From: Neisseria mucosa
GTDB lineage: Bacteria > Pseudomonadota > Gammaproteobacteria > Burkholderiales > Neisseriaceae
Length of the DNA stretch: 64,000 nucleotides
Reading direction: 5' to 3'
NCBI RefSeq assembly: GCF_003044445.1
Contig: NZ_POWX01000006.1
Span: 1-64,000, forward strand
In this document: positions 8,920 through 20,166 of the stretch, piece by piece
How positions within the stretch are numbered: the stretch's first letter is position 1
Layout: each line of letters starts with the position of its first letter
Position numbers and translations under genes: made by a program
Notes under the pieces: model-generated
Told to the model about the DNA's origin: nothing
The model's database searches: none
What the model saw: the letters and a program-made list of their open reading frames with translations, nothing else

Positions 8920-9696
8920 ATGAAACCAAAAATACAGAGACACGAACATATCCTCACGCTCGTGCGCGAGCAGCATTTCATGACGGTCGAGCAGCTTGCG
9001 GAAGCCTTGGATGTTACCCCGCAGACCATACGCCGCGACATACAGGAATTAAGCGAAAGCGGTCAGTTGAAGCGTTACCACGGCGGCGCGTCGGTCGGCG
9101 ATATTTCCGGCAGCGCGGCGCAGGGCAAGCGCAATCATTGCCAAAATGAAAAAAACGCCATCGCCCGCCTGATTGCCGCCCACATTCCCGACAATTCGTC
9201 GCTGTTTATCAGTATAGGCACGACGATGGAAGCTGTTGCCGCCGAGTTGGTCAAACAGCGCAAAAACCTGCGGATTATCACCAATAATATTTACGTCGCC
9301 TCCATCACGTCCGCGCGCACCGACTACACCGTCATCATCACCTCCGGCGTCGTGCGCCCCTTGGACGGCGGGATTACGGGCGTGGCGACGGTTGATTTTA
9401 TCAATCAGTTTAAAGTCGATTATGCCGTCATGAGTACGCACGGCGTGGAAAGCGACGGCTCGCTGTTGGACTACGACTATAAAGAAGTCAGCGTCATGCA
9501 GGCGATGATGACCAATGCGCGGGTCAGGTATTTGGGCGTGGACCACAGCAAATTCAACAGCAACGCCTTGGTCAGACTGGGCGACATCGGCTCGTTTGAC
9601 AAAGTATTTACTGACCGCACACCTGAAGCCGCCATGCAGAAGGTTTTGGGCGATGCCGGCGTAGAATGGCTGGTTGCCGAACCTATGCCGCTTTGA
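8920..9696 (+). CDS. DeoR/GlpR family transcriptional regulator
   Basis: A 258-residue repressor of the DeoR/GlpR type. The N-terminal winged helix-turn-helix runs from about residue 5 to 60 (ILTLVREQHFMTVEQLAEAL, then VTPQTIRRDIQEL). The sugar-phosphate-sensing domain contains DNSSLFISIGTTMEAVA and ends with the usual CVDHSKF-like LGVDHSKFNSNALVR. The start at 8920 puts the HTH at the family position; the in-frame ATG at 8860 would add 20 residues of non-conserved Arg/Asn-rich sequence. No sugar operon is adjacent, so its effector and targets cannot be inferred. GlpR is the closest in feel, but I cannot assign it. Confidence 0.9.
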   Translation: MKPKIQRHEHILTLVREQHFMTVEQLAEALDVTPQTIRRDIQELSESGQLKRYHGGASVGDISGSAAQGKRNHCQNEKNAIARLIAAHIPDNSSLFISIGTTMEAVAAELVKQRKNLRIITNNIYVASITSARTDYTVIITSGVVRPLDGGITGVATVDFINQFKVDYAVMSTHGVESDGSLLDYDYKEVSVMQAMMTNARVRYLGVDHSKFNSNALVRLGDIGSFDKVFTDRTPEAAMQKVLGDAGVEWLVAEPMPL

Positions 9697-9805
9697 GTGC
9701 GCCACTATAACGATAGAGTCAAGTCGGGTACAATAAAGCCCTTTTCAGACGACTTCTTATAGATACGTCGTCTGAAGCCCAATCCCTTCCCAATAAAGAA
9801 CCATT

Positions 9806-11494
<1,689 letters not shown>

Positions 11495-11515
11495 TCTGTT
11501 TGCAACAGCCATACT

Positions 11516-11563
11516 GGAAGGTCGTATGAAAACTTGAAATCGGGTTTTCAGACGACCTTTTGG
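11516..11563 (+). terminator. Uptake-sequence terminator after glnS
   Basis: AGGTCGTATGAAAAC pairs with GTTTTCAGACGACCT. The left arm has a C-to-A change in the uptake core while the right arm is intact. Confidence 0.7.
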
Positions 11564-11568
11564 CTTAG

Positions 11569-11760
11569 GGGGCAGACCAGTTTGCCATAGGTGTTTATGG
11601 TTCCGAATGCCATCGGAGAGGCAAAGCTGCTGCGGTGGACAGTGTCTCTTTAGATGAGATGGTTGAAGTCATCTGTTCTCAGAGTGGGCGGTATGTATGG
11701 GGAAACCAGTATTCTGTTGCTTTACCTGAAATCAAGGCGGGTGATTTTTATAATGTTTGA
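11569..11760 (+). pseudogene. Remnant of an unidentified gene
   Basis: A frame of 63 codons is open from just after a TAG at 11566 to TGA at 11758-11760, with no ATG and no ribosome binding site. Its composition looks protein-like: it reads GADQFAIGVYGSECHRRGK, then an acidic SLDEMVEVI segment, and ends VALPEIKAGDFYNV. It sits directly beside a decayed half Correia element and a complete one. I do not recognise the family. It is most simply the 3' end of a gene whose front part was lost. Confidence 0.35.
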
Positions 11761-11785
11761 AAGCATAAAGTCAATGGATTTATTT

Positions 11786-11824
11786 CTATCTGTACTGTCT
11801 GAGGTTTCATTGTTTTGTCTTGAT
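11786..11824. repeat. Decayed right half of a Correia element
   Basis: CTATCTGTACTGTCTGAGG and the following TTTCATTGTTTTGTCTTGAT align with the right-hand interior of the intact elements, with several substitutions. It abuts the complete copy that follows. Confidence 0.6.
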
Positions 11825-11825
11825 A

Positions 11826-11932
11826 TATAGTGGATTAAATTTAAACCAGTACGGCGTTGCCTCGCCTTGCCGTACCATCTGTACTGTCTTCGGCTTCATC
11901 GCCTTGTCCTGATTTAAATTTAATATACTATA
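11826..11932. repeat. Correia repeat element, short form (copy 2, diverged)
   Basis: Same 107-bp layout and length as the others, but with substitutions in the interior (CTTCGGCTTCATC) and in the right end, which reads TAATATACTATA instead of TAATCCACTATA. Confidence 0.88.
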
Positions 11933-11950
11933 AATTAACCTGCCAAAATG

Positions 11951-11985
11951 AAAAGGTCGTCTGAAAAGTTTCAGACGACCTTTTG
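11951..11985. terminator. Uptake-sequence terminator of secA
   Basis: AAAAGGTCGTCTGAAA pairs with TTTCAGACGACCTTTT across a very short loop, immediately beyond the secA stop on the minus strand. Confidence 0.85.
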
Positions 11986-11997
11986 TTTAAGCTGTCA

Positions 11998-14751
11998 TCA
12001 GCTTAACTTGCCGTGGCATTGTTTGTATTTCAGGCCGCTGCCGCAAGGGCAGGGGGCGTTGCGGTGAACGATACGGCCTTGGGCAGCAAGTGCTTCGGGA
12101 CTGAAGTCGGTTCCGTCAGGGTCGAACGCTTCGGTAACCAAATCGGTTTGTGATTGGCCGAGCAGTTCTTCCATATCGGGTGCTTCGGAGTGGATGGTTT
12201 GGATGCCGACTGGGGTGGACTCAGCAATTTCTTCTACATCGGTGTTGCGCTCGATTTGGACGGAGGTCAAGAGGGAAGCGGTTTGATGCTTGATACCGCG
12301 CCACAGGTTTTCAAACATGGCGAAGGCTTCGCGTTTGTATTCCTGTTTCGGATTTTTCTGGGCATAGCTGCGCAGGTGGATGCCTTGACGCAGGTAGTCC
12401 ATGGCGGCAAGGTGTTCGCGCCATTGCAGGTCGATGACTTGCAGCATGACGTTGCGTTCGAAATCCGCCATCGGTTTTTTACCGACAAGCTCGACTTTTG
12501 CCGCGTATTCTTCTTCAACACGTTTAATCAGACGCTCTTTAATGTCCTGATTGTCTAAAGTGGTGTCTGCTTTGAGCCATGCTTGGATGTCTTCGTGCAG
12601 ACGGAACTCTGCGGCAAGCTGGCTTTCGAGTGATGGGATGTCCCATTGCTCTTCCATGCTGTCGGGCGGTATGTACAAATCAACCAAATCGCTGATGACT
12701 TCTTCGCGGATTTGTTTGGTCAGGTCGCTGACGTCTTTGCTGTTGAGGATTTCGTTGCGTTGGTGGTAGATGACTTTACGTTGGTCGTTGGCAACGTCGT
12801 CGTATTCCAATACTTGTTTACGCATGTCGAAGTTGCGACCTTCGACTTTGCGTTGCGCACCTTCGATTTGACGGGTCAACATGCCGTGTTCGATAGCGAC
12901 GCCGCGTTCTGGCGCAAGGCGGTTGAGGATGGCGGCGGCGCGGTCGAGCGCGAAGAGGCGCAGCAGCGGGTCTTCAAACGAGAGGTAGAAGCGGCTGGAG
13001 CCGGGGTCGCCCTGACGGCCTGCGCGTCCGCGCAATTGGTTGTCGATACGGCGGCTTTCGTGGCGTTCGGTACCGATGATGTGCAGACCGCCTGCGGCGA
13101 CCACTTGGTCGTGTTCTGCCTGCCAGCCGTTTTCAAGGGCGGCGATTTGTGCGGCTTTTTCTTCGTCGCTCAGGTTTTCGTTGGACTGGATGGCTTCGAT
13201 TTGATGCTTGAGGCTGCCACCGAGAACGATGTCGGTACCGCGGCCCGCCATGTTGGTCGCGACGGTAATAGCGCCGACTTTACCGGCTTGGGCGACAATC
13301 AGGGCTTCGCGTTCGTGTTCTTTAGCGTTAAGGACGTTGTGCGGTAGTCCGGCTTTTTGCAGCAGATGGGAGACCAGTTCGGAGTTTTCGATGCTGGTGG
13401 TACCGACGAGGACGGGTTGTCCGCGTTTGTGGCATTCTTCGATGTCTTTGACGACGGCTTCGAATTTTTCTTCGGAAGAACGGAAAATCTGGTCGTTGAA
13501 GTCTTTACGCTGTACAGGGCGGTTGGTCGGGATGATGACGGTTTCGAGGTTGTAGATGCTTTGGAACTCGAAAGCCTCGGTATCGGCGGTACCGGTCATG
13601 CCGGAGAGCTTGGTGTACAGGCGGAAGTAGTTTTGGAAGGTGATGGACGCGAGGGTTTGGTTTTCGCGTTTGATTTCCACGCCTTCTTTGGCTTCGACGG
13701 CTTGGTGCAGACCTTCGGACCAACGGCGGCCGGACATCAGACGGCCTGTAAATTCGTCCACGATGACGATTTCGCCGTCTTGGATGACGTAGTGTTGGTC
13801 TTTGTGGAACAACGTATGCGCGCGCAATGCTGCCATGAGGTGGTGCATCAGGGCGATGTTGGCGGCGGAGTAGAGGGAGTCGTTTTCTTGCAGCAAGCCC
13901 ATTTGAATCAGGATTTGCTCGGCGTGTTCGTGACCCGCTTCGCTCAAGATGACTTGGTGTGCTTTTTCATCGACCCAGTAATCTCCTTCGCCTTCTTCGG
14001 TTTCTTGACGGATAAGGTGCGCGGGAAGGCTGTTCATGATTTGGTACAGCTGGATGTTGTCATCCGCCTGACCGGAAATAATCAGCGGGGTACGCGCCTC
14101 GTCGATCAGAATGGAGTCTACTTCGTCCACTACGGCAAAATTCAATTCGCGCTGAACTTTGTCGTATTGGTCGGTAACCATATTGTCGCGCAGGTAGTCG
14201 AAACCGAATTCGTTGTTGGTACCGTAGGTGATGTCGGCGCCGTAGGCGTTTTGACGGTCAAACGGCTGCATATCGGCGATGATGACGCCGACGGTTAAGC
14301 CGAGGAAGTTGTAGAGCGGCGCCATAATGCCCGCGTCGCGCGAGGCAAGATAGTCGTTGACGGTAACGACGTGTACGCCTTTGCCGGACAGGGCGTTGAG
14401 GTAGACGGCAAGCGTAGCGACCAAGGTTTTACCTTCACCGGTACGCATTTCGGCGATTTTGCCGTTGTGCAGCACCATACCGCCGATAAGTTGTACGTCG
14501 AAGTGGCGCATACCGAGTACGCGGCGGGACGCTTCGCGGCAGACGGCGAAGGCTTCGACCAAGATGTCGTCCAGAGTCTGTCCGTTGGCAAGACGTTGTT
14601 TGAATTCGGCTGTTTTAGCCTGTAAATCCGCATCGCTCAAGGCTTTCATTTGTTCTTCGAGTGCGTTGATTTTGGCAACGGATTTACGATATTGTTTCAG
14701 CAGTCGATCGTTGCGGCTGCCGAAGATTTTCTTAGCAATGTTTGTCAGCAT
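11998..14751 (-). CDS. secA: Preprotein translocase ATPase SecA
   Basis: SecA is the motor that drives unfolded preproteins through SecYEG. The 917-residue protein has MRTGEGKT (Walker A, about residue 105) and [17 protein letters not shown] (DEAD-box Walker B). It also has the preprotein-crosslinking domain, the second nucleotide-binding fold with [10 protein letters not shown] and [11 protein letters not shown], the helical scaffold, and a C-terminal [14 protein letters not shown] zinc-binding SEC-C tail that contacts SecB and the membrane. Full length for a proteobacterial SecA. It is divergent from a DciA-like gene, an arrangement repeated in many proteobacteria. Confidence 0.98.
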   Translation of the reverse strand: MLTNIAKKIFGSRNDRLLKQYRKSVAKINALEEQMKALSDADLQAKTAEFKQRLANGQTLDDILVEAFAVCREASRRVLGMRHFDVQLIGGMVLHNGKIAEMRTGEGKTLVATLAVYLNALSGKGVHVVTVNDYLASRDAGIMAPLYNFLGLTVGVIIADMQPFDRQNAYGADITYGTNNEFGFDYLRDNMVTDQYDKVQRELNFAVVDEVDSILIDEARTPLIISGQADDNIQLYQIMNSLPAHLIRQETEEGEGDYWVDEKAHQVILSEAGHEHAEQILIQMGLLQENDSLYSAANIALMHHLMAALRAHTLFHKDQHYVIQDGEIVIVDEFTGRLMSGRRWSEGLHQAVEAKEGVEIKRENQTLASITFQNYFRLYTKLSGMTGTADTEAFEFQSIYNLETVIIPTNRPVQRKDFNDQIFRSSEEKFEAVVKDIEECHKRGQPVLVGTTSIENSELVSHLLQKAGLPHNVLNAKEHEREALIVAQAGKVGAITVATNMAGRGTDIVLGGSLKHQIEAIQSNENLSDEEKAAQIAALENGWQAEHDQVVAAGGLHIIGTERHESRRIDNQLRGRAGRQGDPGSSRFYLSFEDPLLRLFALDRAAAILNRLAPERGVAIEHGMLTRQIEGAQRKVEGRNFDMRKQVLEYDDVANDQRKVIYHQRNEILNSKDVSDLTKQIREEVISDLVDLYIPPDSMEEQWDIPSLESQLAAEFRLHEDIQAWLKADTTLDNQDIKERLIKRVEEEYAAKVELVGKKPMADFERNVMLQVIDLQWREHLAAMDYLRQGIHLRSYAQKNPKQEYKREAFAMFENLWRGIKHQTASLLTSVQIERNTDVEEIAESTPVGIQTIHSEAPDMEELLGQSQTDLVTEAFDPDGTDFSPEALAAQGRIVHRNAPCPCGSGLKYKQCHGKLS

Positions 14752-14908
14752 GAAATAGTTCCTGCGCCTGATATAAAATAATGGCGAAACGGGGATTTTA
14801 ACACAAGCCTCGCGGCAAGGCAGTCATGCCGTTTGAAATATAGGCAGTTTTACCGGATTTCAATCTTGATAATACAACCGTACACTTTGAAAAGGTCGTC
14901 TGAAACAT

Positions 14909-15331
14909 ATGAATTTGGAACAATTAGGCAAACGGGATACGCGGTTGGCGGGATTGTTGCAGCAGTCGCAACAATGGCGCAGGCTGGATGCGGCAGTCAA
15001 ACGCATCCTTCCGGCAAACCTGCATCCGCACTTTCAAACCGCCTGCATCGAAGAGGGCAGGCTGGTGTTGCTGGCGGCAAACGGTATGGCTGCCTCGCGT
15101 CTGAAAATGATATTGCCCGCGCTTGTGCCGCAGCTTCAGGAGTTGAATGCAGGTATTCAAGATGTAGCGGTCAAAGTCGTACCGAAGTCGCCTGCGCAAC
15201 CCAAAGTCAACAGCCTGCATTTGAGCGGGGCGGCGTTGGAGAGTTTTGATGCGGCGGCGGCAAAATTGGAAGACAAACATCCTGAATTGGCTGCCGCGCT
15301 GGCGGAGTTGGTGCGCAAACACAGCCGCTGA
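14909..15331 (+). CDS. DUF721 / DciA-like replicative helicase loader candidate
   Basis: A 140-residue DUF721 protein. DciA proteins of this family help load DnaB helicase in bacteria that lack DnaC. The visible core runs from QWRRLDAAVKRILPANLHPH to LVLLAANGMAASRLKMILP, the KH-like fold of the family, with a helical C-terminus. Position next to secA is typical. The start is preceded by an uptake sequence whose AAAAGG (about 14890) is the only Shine-Dalgarno-like stretch nearby, although it lies somewhat far from the ATG. Assignment to the DciA family is from pattern, and the helicase-loading role is inferred from the family. Confidence 0.8.
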   Translation: MNLEQLGKRDTRLAGLLQQSQQWRRLDAAVKRILPANLHPHFQTACIEEGRLVLLAANGMAASRLKMILPALVPQLQELNAGIQDVAVKVVPKSPAQPKVNSLHLSGAALESFDAAAAKLEDKHPELAAALAELVRKHSR

Positions 15332-15620
15332 TTGGGAATAGTTGCGAGGTTTGTTAATTAGAGTTAAAAATATTTCGTCTGACTGATAAGGTCTAATACT
15401 AAAGAAATACGACATAAAAAGTAGTCATTCTTAATTGTGTAAACTGAGGTAAAAAAGCCGCCGAGCTTTGGATTTGTTTGATTTCTTGTAGCAGAATACA
15501 GCTTCATTTCTATCCTTCTTCCGCTTGCAAATATCAAAACCGATATTGGTTTATTAATATATTCGCAGGTTTTATTTTGTGGAACTTAACATATTCTCAC
15601 CATATCATTAGGAGATAAAC
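15332..15620. other. Upstream region of the azurin gene
   Basis: 289 bases without a gene. It is AT-rich and lacks an uptake-sequence hairpin. It ends in TAGGAGATAAAC, the ribosome binding site of the next gene. I see no clear -35/-10 pair or operator. Confidence 0.4.
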
Positions 15621-16205
15621 ATGAAAGCTTATTTGGCTCTGATTTCTGCTGCCGTTATCGGCTTGTCCGCTTGTTCGCAAGAAGCCTCAAAACCTGCCGA
15701 ACCCGCTGCTCAGACTGCACCTGCTGCTTCTGAAGCTGCACCAGCCCCTGCAGAAAGCGCGCCGCCTGCCGACGCACCGGCTTCCGAAGCAGCATCTACG
15801 GCTGCCGCACCTGCTGCAGGCAACTGCGCGGTTACCGTCGAATCCAACGACAATATGCAGTTCAACACTAAAGACATCCAAGTCAGCAAAGCTTGTAAAG
15901 AATTCACCATCACTCTGAAACACACCGGTACCCAGCCTAAATCAGGTATGGGTCACAATATCGTGATTTCCAAAGCGGAAGACATGGACGGCATATTGAA
16001 AGACGGCGCTGCCGCCGGTGCCGATGCCGATTATGTAAAAGCCGGTGATGCCCGTGTCGTCGGTCATACCAAATTGATTGGCGGCGGTGAAGAGACTTCT
16101 GTAACCGTTGATCCTGCCAAACTGGCGGACGGCAGCTACAAATTCTACTGCTCATTCCCCGGACACGGTGCTTTGATGAATGGTACCGTTACCTTGGTGA
16201 ACTAA
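15621..16205 (+). CDS. laz: Lipid-modified azurin (H.8-type outer-membrane lipoprotein)
   Basis: A 194-residue copper protein anchored by lipid. A signal peptide ends in the lipobox LSAC (Cys near residue 18). An Ala/Pro/Glu-rich linker with AAEAP-like repeats follows (about 20-68), as in the neisserial H.8 epitope. The azurin domain has the copper ligands in GHNIVI (His) and [13 protein letters not shown] (Cys, His, Met). Known neisserial Laz passes electrons to periplasmic or outer-membrane acceptors and protects against peroxide. GGAG lies 7 bases before the start. It is followed by its own terminator and then by a hemerythrin-domain gene. Confidence 0.93.
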   Translation: MKAYLALISAAVIGLSACSQEASKPAEPAAQTAPAASEAAPAPAESAPPADAPASEAASTAAAPAAGNCAVTVESNDNMQFNTKDIQVSKACKEFTITLKHTGTQPKSGMGHNIVISKAEDMDGILKDGAAAGADADYVKAGDARVVGHTKLIGGGEETSVTVDPAKLADGSYKFYCSFPGHGALMNGTVTLVN

Positions 16206-16226
16206 TCCGCCTTAAGCGTCGGAATA

Positions 16227-16258
16227 CAGACAGCCTGCTTTATGCAGGCTGTTTTGTT
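16227..16258 (+). terminator. Rho-independent terminator of the azurin gene
   Basis: ACAGCCTGC (16229-16237) and GCAGGCTGT flank a short loop and are followed by TTTTG. It contains no uptake sequence. Confidence 0.8.
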
Positions 16259-16300
16259 ATAAAATGGTCGTCTGAAAAGTACACCATTGAGAACACAACC

Positions 16301-16810
16301 ATGAATCCGTTTGAGACTAAAAGCGTTACCTTTGCCGAACCGATTGAAATGCTGTATGCCTGCCACGGCAAAGTGCGCCGTTTCTGCGTCCAGGTCGCCA
16401 TGTTGTCGGACTATATCGCCGAAAACGGCTGCAATCAGATTGTTTTGCAAACCATTCGCCAAATCGCCCAGTATTTCAACGTCGCCGCGCCGCTGCACCA
16501 TGAAGACGAAGAAGAAAACTTCTTCCCGCTCCTGCTGCAATACGCGCCGCAAGCCCAAGAAAGTGTGAACGAGCTTTTGCGCCAGCATGTGAGCCTGCAT
16601 GGCAACTGGGATGCCGTGGCTGCCGAATTTGCCAAACTCGAAGCAGACAACGCCTATATCCCCGATACGGAAGCGTTCAAACGCTTTGTGGCAGGTTACG
16701 ATGTGCATCTGGCGATTGAAGAACCTTTGTTCGACATGGGCAAAACGTTTATCCCCAAAGAGAAACTGACCGAAATCGGCGAAATCATGGAGGCGCGTCG
16801 GCGCAGATAA
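16301..16810 (+). CDS. Hemerythrin-domain protein
   Basis: A 169-residue four-helix-bundle protein with the spaced His and acidic residues of a di-iron hemerythrin-like site. These are ACHGKVRRF near residue 21, [15 protein letters not shown] near 66, [12 protein letters not shown] near 95, and HLAIEEPLF in the last helix. Relatives bind O2 or NO, or repair iron-sulfur clusters (the C-terminal domain of YtfE/ScdA). It lacks the N-terminal domain of YtfE, so a full RIC function is not indicated. It sits between lipid-anchored azurin and an uncharacterised gene, a setting that suggests oxidative or nitrosative stress. Confidence 0.82.
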   Translation: MNPFETKSVTFAEPIEMLYACHGKVRRFCVQVAMLSDYIAENGCNQIVLQTIRQIAQYFNVAAPLHHEDEEENFFPLLLQYAPQAQESVNELLRQHVSLHGNWDAVAAEFAKLEADNAYIPDTEAFKRFVAGYDVHLAIEEPLFDMGKTFIPKEKLTEIGEIMEARRRR

Positions 16811-16841
16811 GGTCGTTTACAGATTGCCGTTTCTTCAAACA

Positions 16842-16884
16842 AGGGTCGTCTGAAAACTTGAAAACAGAGTTTCAGACGACCCCA
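16842..16884 (+). terminator. Uptake-sequence hairpin after the hemerythrin gene
   Basis: GGGTCGTCTGAAAAC and its complement lie about 15 bases apart. There is no strong T run after it, so termination may be weak and the next gene could be read through. Confidence 0.5.
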
Positions 16885-16929
16885 GTATCCCCCGTAACAC
16901 AACCACGTCGTCTGAAAAGGAAGCAAACC

Positions 16930-17550
16930 ATGCTGACGCCAAAAAGCTGCGATTTGTTCAATATCCCGTTTTTCCAGTTTGCCCAGCTCAAAAAATACCA
17001 GCCAGAGAGCATTCCGCAAATCAAAGCCGACTACAAGGAAAACTGGCAGATATGGCAGCAGCTAATACAGCAGGTCGCCGCAGATTTGGGCGAACCTTTC
17101 GCCCCGCCGCATATCGAACGCTGGTGTAACGGCTGGCAGGTCCGCGCCCATTTCTTCGCCTACTTCAAATACGCCCAATACAAAAATTCCGCCGCGATTT
17201 TATCGATTTTATTGAACCGCCGCCGCCTGAGCGTCAGCTTGGACTGGCACTGTTACAAAGCCGATGTGTCGCCGATTGCGCTGCCGGAATACAACCGCTG
17301 GCTGGATGATTTCGATACCGAGAAATACGCCGCATTCGATATGTGGCACGGCGCGGAAAGCGAATATGACGACTACCGCACCGTCGCACAGCAAAGCGAA
17401 TCTGACCGAAGGTTGCAAAACGACGAAGACTTTTTCTGCATCGGCAAACACATCGAACGCGACGATTTAGGCAAGCAGGATGTAGCAAAATGGATAGTCG
17501 AAACGGTGGAAGATTTGCTGCCGCTTTATGAAGCCTGTCATGGGGCATAA
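16930..17550 (+). CDS. Conserved protein of unknown function
   Basis: A 206-residue soluble protein that I do not recognise. It begins MLTPKSCDLFNIPFFQFAQL. It is rich in aromatic residues (WQIWQQL, HFFAYFKYAQY, SLDWHCYKAD, YNRWLDDFD) and has an acidic C-terminal half. No signal peptide or membrane segment is visible. The start at 16930 is preceded by GGAAG. An upstream in-frame ATG at 16858 would translate the uptake sequences and is unlikely. The tight spacing to the hemerythrin gene suggests a shared stress-related unit, but this is guilt by position only. Confidence 0.75.
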   Translation: MLTPKSCDLFNIPFFQFAQLKKYQPESIPQIKADYKENWQIWQQLIQQVAADLGEPFAPPHIERWCNGWQVRAHFFAYFKYAQYKNSAAILSILLNRRRLSVSLDWHCYKADVSPIALPEYNRWLDDFDTEKYAAFDMWHGAESEYDDYRTVAQQSESDRRLQNDEDFFCIGKHIERDDLGKQDVAKWIVETVEDLLPLYEACHGA

Positions 17551-17750
17551 AGACGGTTTCTGTCCGAATGTGCCGCAGGTTAAAATAGGAAAAACACACA
17601 TCGTCAATCCCGCGCAGATGGGAGGCTGAAACAGGTACTTCATTTAAATTTGACCTGTCAAACCTATCCTGCTGTTTCCGTTTTTCAGACGACTGCCAAG
17701 TGCTTAAAGGTCGTCTGAAAACTTGTTATGTCGAACAACAATCTTAAATC

Positions 17751-18362
17751 ATGATCGAAAAACTCCCTCCCGACGCGCTCATCGAAGCCGCGCTTTTGAC
17801 CCAAACCGAACCCCTAAACGAAAAATCCATGCGCGAATTGTGTGTGCCGCCGCTGTCGCAGGACAAATTAATCGACGTGTTGGCGCAGTTGAAAACGCGT
17901 TGGCAGGGCAGGGCGTTGCAACTGGTGCATACGCACGAGGGCTGGCGGTTTCAGATTGCTCAGGCGGCATTCGAGCGGCTGGGCAGCCTTCAGGAGCAGC
18001 GTGCGCCGCGCTATTCCCGCGCCGTGATGGAAACGCTGGCGATTATTGCCTACCAGCAGCCGGTGACGCGAGGCGACATTGAGGGCATACGCGGCGTGGC
18101 GGTGTCGCAGAACGTGATGCAGACTTTGCAGGACAGGGGCTGGATTGAAGTGATCGGGCATCGTGATTCGGTCGGGCGGCCTGCATTGTGGGCGACGACG
18201 GAAACATTTTTGAGCGATTTGCAGTTGGACAGTTTGGAAGAACTGCCGCCATTGACCGAGTTGGGTGAATTGGTGTTGCCCGATTTGGTGGAAACGCCGC
18301 CGACAGGCGATGAGAAAGGGCCTGCGGAAGAGTCTGAAAATTCGGGCAGGTTGGTCAACTGA
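17751..18362 (+). CDS. scpB: Segregation and condensation protein B
   Basis: ScpB is the winged-helix kleisin partner that works with ScpA and SMC in chromosome condensation. The 203-residue protein starts MIEKLPPDALIEAALL. It contains the conserved SRAVMETLAIIAYQQPVTRG and IRGVAVSQNVMQTLQDRGWI segments, then the GRPALWATTETFL wing. A short acidic and Pro-rich tail follows. Length is close to the usual 180 to 200. ScpA is not in the window. A terminator follows immediately. Confidence 0.94.
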   Translation: MIEKLPPDALIEAALLTQTEPLNEKSMRELCVPPLSQDKLIDVLAQLKTRWQGRALQLVHTHEGWRFQIAQAAFERLGSLQEQRAPRYSRAVMETLAIIAYQQPVTRGDIEGIRGVAVSQNVMQTLQDRGWIEVIGHRDSVGRPALWATTETFLSDLQLDSLEELPPLTELGELVLPDLVETPPTGDEKGPAEESENSGRLVN

Positions 18363-18369
18363 ATTGGGA

Positions 18370-18405
18370 GGGGTCGTCTGAAAGGGTTTTCAGACGACCT
18401 TTCGT
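18370..18405 (+). terminator. Uptake-sequence terminator after scpB
   Basis: GGTCGTCTGAAA (18372) pairs with TTTCAGACGACC and ends in TTT, nine bases after the stop codon. Confidence 0.8.
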
Positions 18406-18490
18406 GTCTTGGGCGCTGCTTTGCCATTTGCAGGTCGGGCATGAATGCCGACCTGAGGTATTGGTTTTAATACGAGATCCGTCGTCAGCC

Positions 18491-18597
18491 GTCATTCCCG
18501 TGCAGGCGGGAATCCATTTTTGAAATTCAGGAACTGTTCTTCAAATCAAGGTTTATCAAGCTTTACGATGGATTCCCGCCTGCGCGGGAATGACGGA
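18491..18597. repeat. dRS3-flanked NIME repeat block
   Basis: Two dRS3 units of the ATTCCC-N8-GGGAAT type (18494-18513 and 18572-18591) in inverted orientation flank about 58 bases of RS sequence. The rest of the 456-base gap between scpB and the methyltransferase gene holds only hairpins and no gene. Confidence 0.85.
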
Positions 18598-18747
18598 ATT
18601 GCATGACATGCTGCATTCAAAGTTAAGTATGTTTGCGATAGCCGAAAAATGTAGTTTAGGTTTTCCCGTGAAAAACTTGATTGTCCGATTCTAAATTTGA
18701 TTGGCTGATTTGCGGGCAAAGTTCAAGCTACGGCTCGGCTGAATTGA

Positions 18748-18795
18748 GAAAGGTCGTCTGAAAACCCGAATCCGGTTTTTCAGACGACCTTTTAT
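18748..18795. terminator. Uptake-sequence terminator of the RsmB-type gene
   Basis: AAAGGTCGTCTGAAAA pairs with TTTTCAGACGACCTTTT, 25 bases beyond the minus-strand stop. Confidence 0.8.
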
Positions 18796-18818
18796 GTGTT
18801 GACGCCTTGTTTGAACAT

Positions 18819-20078
18819 TTATTCCTTGCGTTGCAAAACGGCGGCGAAGAATCCGTCGGTTTGGTGTTTTGCCGAATCGAGGCGCAGGTACTTGCCGGTG
18901 TTCAAATCGATTTTCAAACCGGCGAGCAGGTCGGCGCAGTCGAGGAGTTCGTATTCCGGGTGTTCTTCCAAAAAGCGTTCGACCTGCATTTCGTTTTCTT
19001 CGGGCAACACGCTGCAAGTGGCGTAAACCAGCCTGCCTTGCGGTTTGACCAGTTTGGCGGCGGCATCGAGGATGCTGTGTTGCTGTTCCAAAAGTTTGGC
19101 GACGGTTTCGGGCGACTGGCGGTATTTGAGGTCGGGATTGCGGCGCAACGTGCCTAAACCTGAGCAGGGGGCATCGACCAAAACGCGGTCGGCTTTGCCG
19201 GTCAGGCGGGCGATGCGGCTGTCGTGTTCGCTGCTGATGCGTTCGGGGTGGATGTTGGTCAGTCCGGCGCGGGTCATGCGGGGCTTGAGGTTGGCAAGGC
19301 GTTTTTCGGCGATGTCGAAGGCGTAGATTCTGCCTTTGTTTACCATTTGCGCGCCGACGGCGAGGGTTTTGCCGCCTGCGCCTGCGCAGAAATCGACGAT
19401 GATTTCGCCGCGTTTGGCACCAACAAGCAGGGCGAGGAGCTGGCTGCCTTCGTCTTGGACTTCAAGCGTGCCGTCTAAAAACAATTCGTGTTTGTTGAGG
19501 GCGATTTTGTTTTTCAGGCGGATGCCCCAAGGGGAATAGGGCGTGGCTTCTGCATCGGGGCTTTCGGCTTGAAGCAGGGGCAGCACTTTGTCGCGTCTGC
19601 CTTTGAGCGTGTTGACGCGGATGTCGAGCGGCGCGGCTTGGTTGATGCTGCGGCCGAAGGCGAGGATTTCTTCCTCGTTAAAATGTTTTTGCAGTTGCTC
19701 CACCAGCCATTGCGGCAATTCGGCGGCGGTATGGAGGTCGTCTGAAAATTCGGTTTTGCGCGCTTTAAGGCCGCTGAGGAACTCGGTTTCTTCTTCGTCG
19801 AGCAGGTCTTTGATTTGGCTGATGTTGGTGCTTCTGCCGAGGACGAGTGCGGCAAGCGCGGCTTTGCGCGGCTGGGCATGAGGGCGGCGCAGGGCGGCAC
19901 TGATTTTTTGATAATGGCGCAGGGTGGCGAAGGCGGTTTCGGCGATTTCGTGGCGGTCTTGTCTGCCGAGTTTTTTGTGTTCGCGGAAGTAGCCGGACAA
20001 AACGGCATCGGCAGGCTGTTTGAAAGTCAGCATTTCAGCGAGAACTTTGGCGGTATGGTCGAGTTGGATCGGGGTCAT
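18819..20078 (-). CDS. RsmB/NOP-family RNA cytosine-C5 methyltransferase
   Basis: A 419-residue SAM-dependent m5C methyltransferase, probably acting on 16S rRNA. An N-terminal helical domain of the NusB-like type is followed by the Rossmann domain. VDFCAGAGGKTLAVGAQM is motif I, VDAPCSGLGTLRRNPDLK carries the Cys of motif IV, and VYATCSVLPEENE has the catalytic Cys of motif VI. The C-terminal GFFAAVLQRKE is typical. The start at 20078 follows the uptake-sequence hairpin and matches the family; the longer frame to 20174 would translate that hairpin. Exact target (RsmB C967 or another site) cannot be told from the sequence alone. Confidence 0.88.
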   Translation of the reverse strand: MTPIQLDHTAKVLAEMLTFKQPADAVLSGYFREHKKLGRQDRHEIAETAFATLRHYQKISAALRRPHAQPRKAALAALVLGRSTNISQIKDLLDEEETEFLSGLKARKTEFSDDLHTAAELPQWLVEQLQKHFNEEEILAFGRSINQAAPLDIRVNTLKGRRDKVLPLLQAESPDAEATPYSPWGIRLKNKIALNKHELFLDGTLEVQDEGSQLLALLVGAKRGEIIVDFCAGAGGKTLAVGAQMVNKGRIYAFDIAEKRLANLKPRMTRAGLTNIHPERISSEHDSRIARLTGKADRVLVDAPCSGLGTLRRNPDLKYRQSPETVAKLLEQQHSILDAAAKLVKPQGRLVYATCSVLPEENEMQVERFLEEHPEYELLDCADLLAGLKIDLNTGKYLRLDSAKHQTDGFFAAVLQRKE

Positions 20079-20116
20079 GGTGGGTTCGCAATCGGGGGAA
20101 AGGCTTGGATTATACT

Positions 20117-20161
20117 GGAAAGGTCGTCTGAAAACCTTGAATCGGGTTTCAGACGACCTGC
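20117..20161. terminator. Uptake-sequence hairpin between kdsD and the RsmB-type gene
   Basis: AAAGGTCGTCTGAAAACC pairs with GGTTTCAGACGACCT; it lies 6 bases beyond the kdsD stop on the minus strand. Confidence 0.75.
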
Positions 20162-20166
20162 TCGGA

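Noticed and set aside
13357..14298. 313-codon plus-strand frame opposite secA
   Set aside because: Shadow of secA without any conserved domain.
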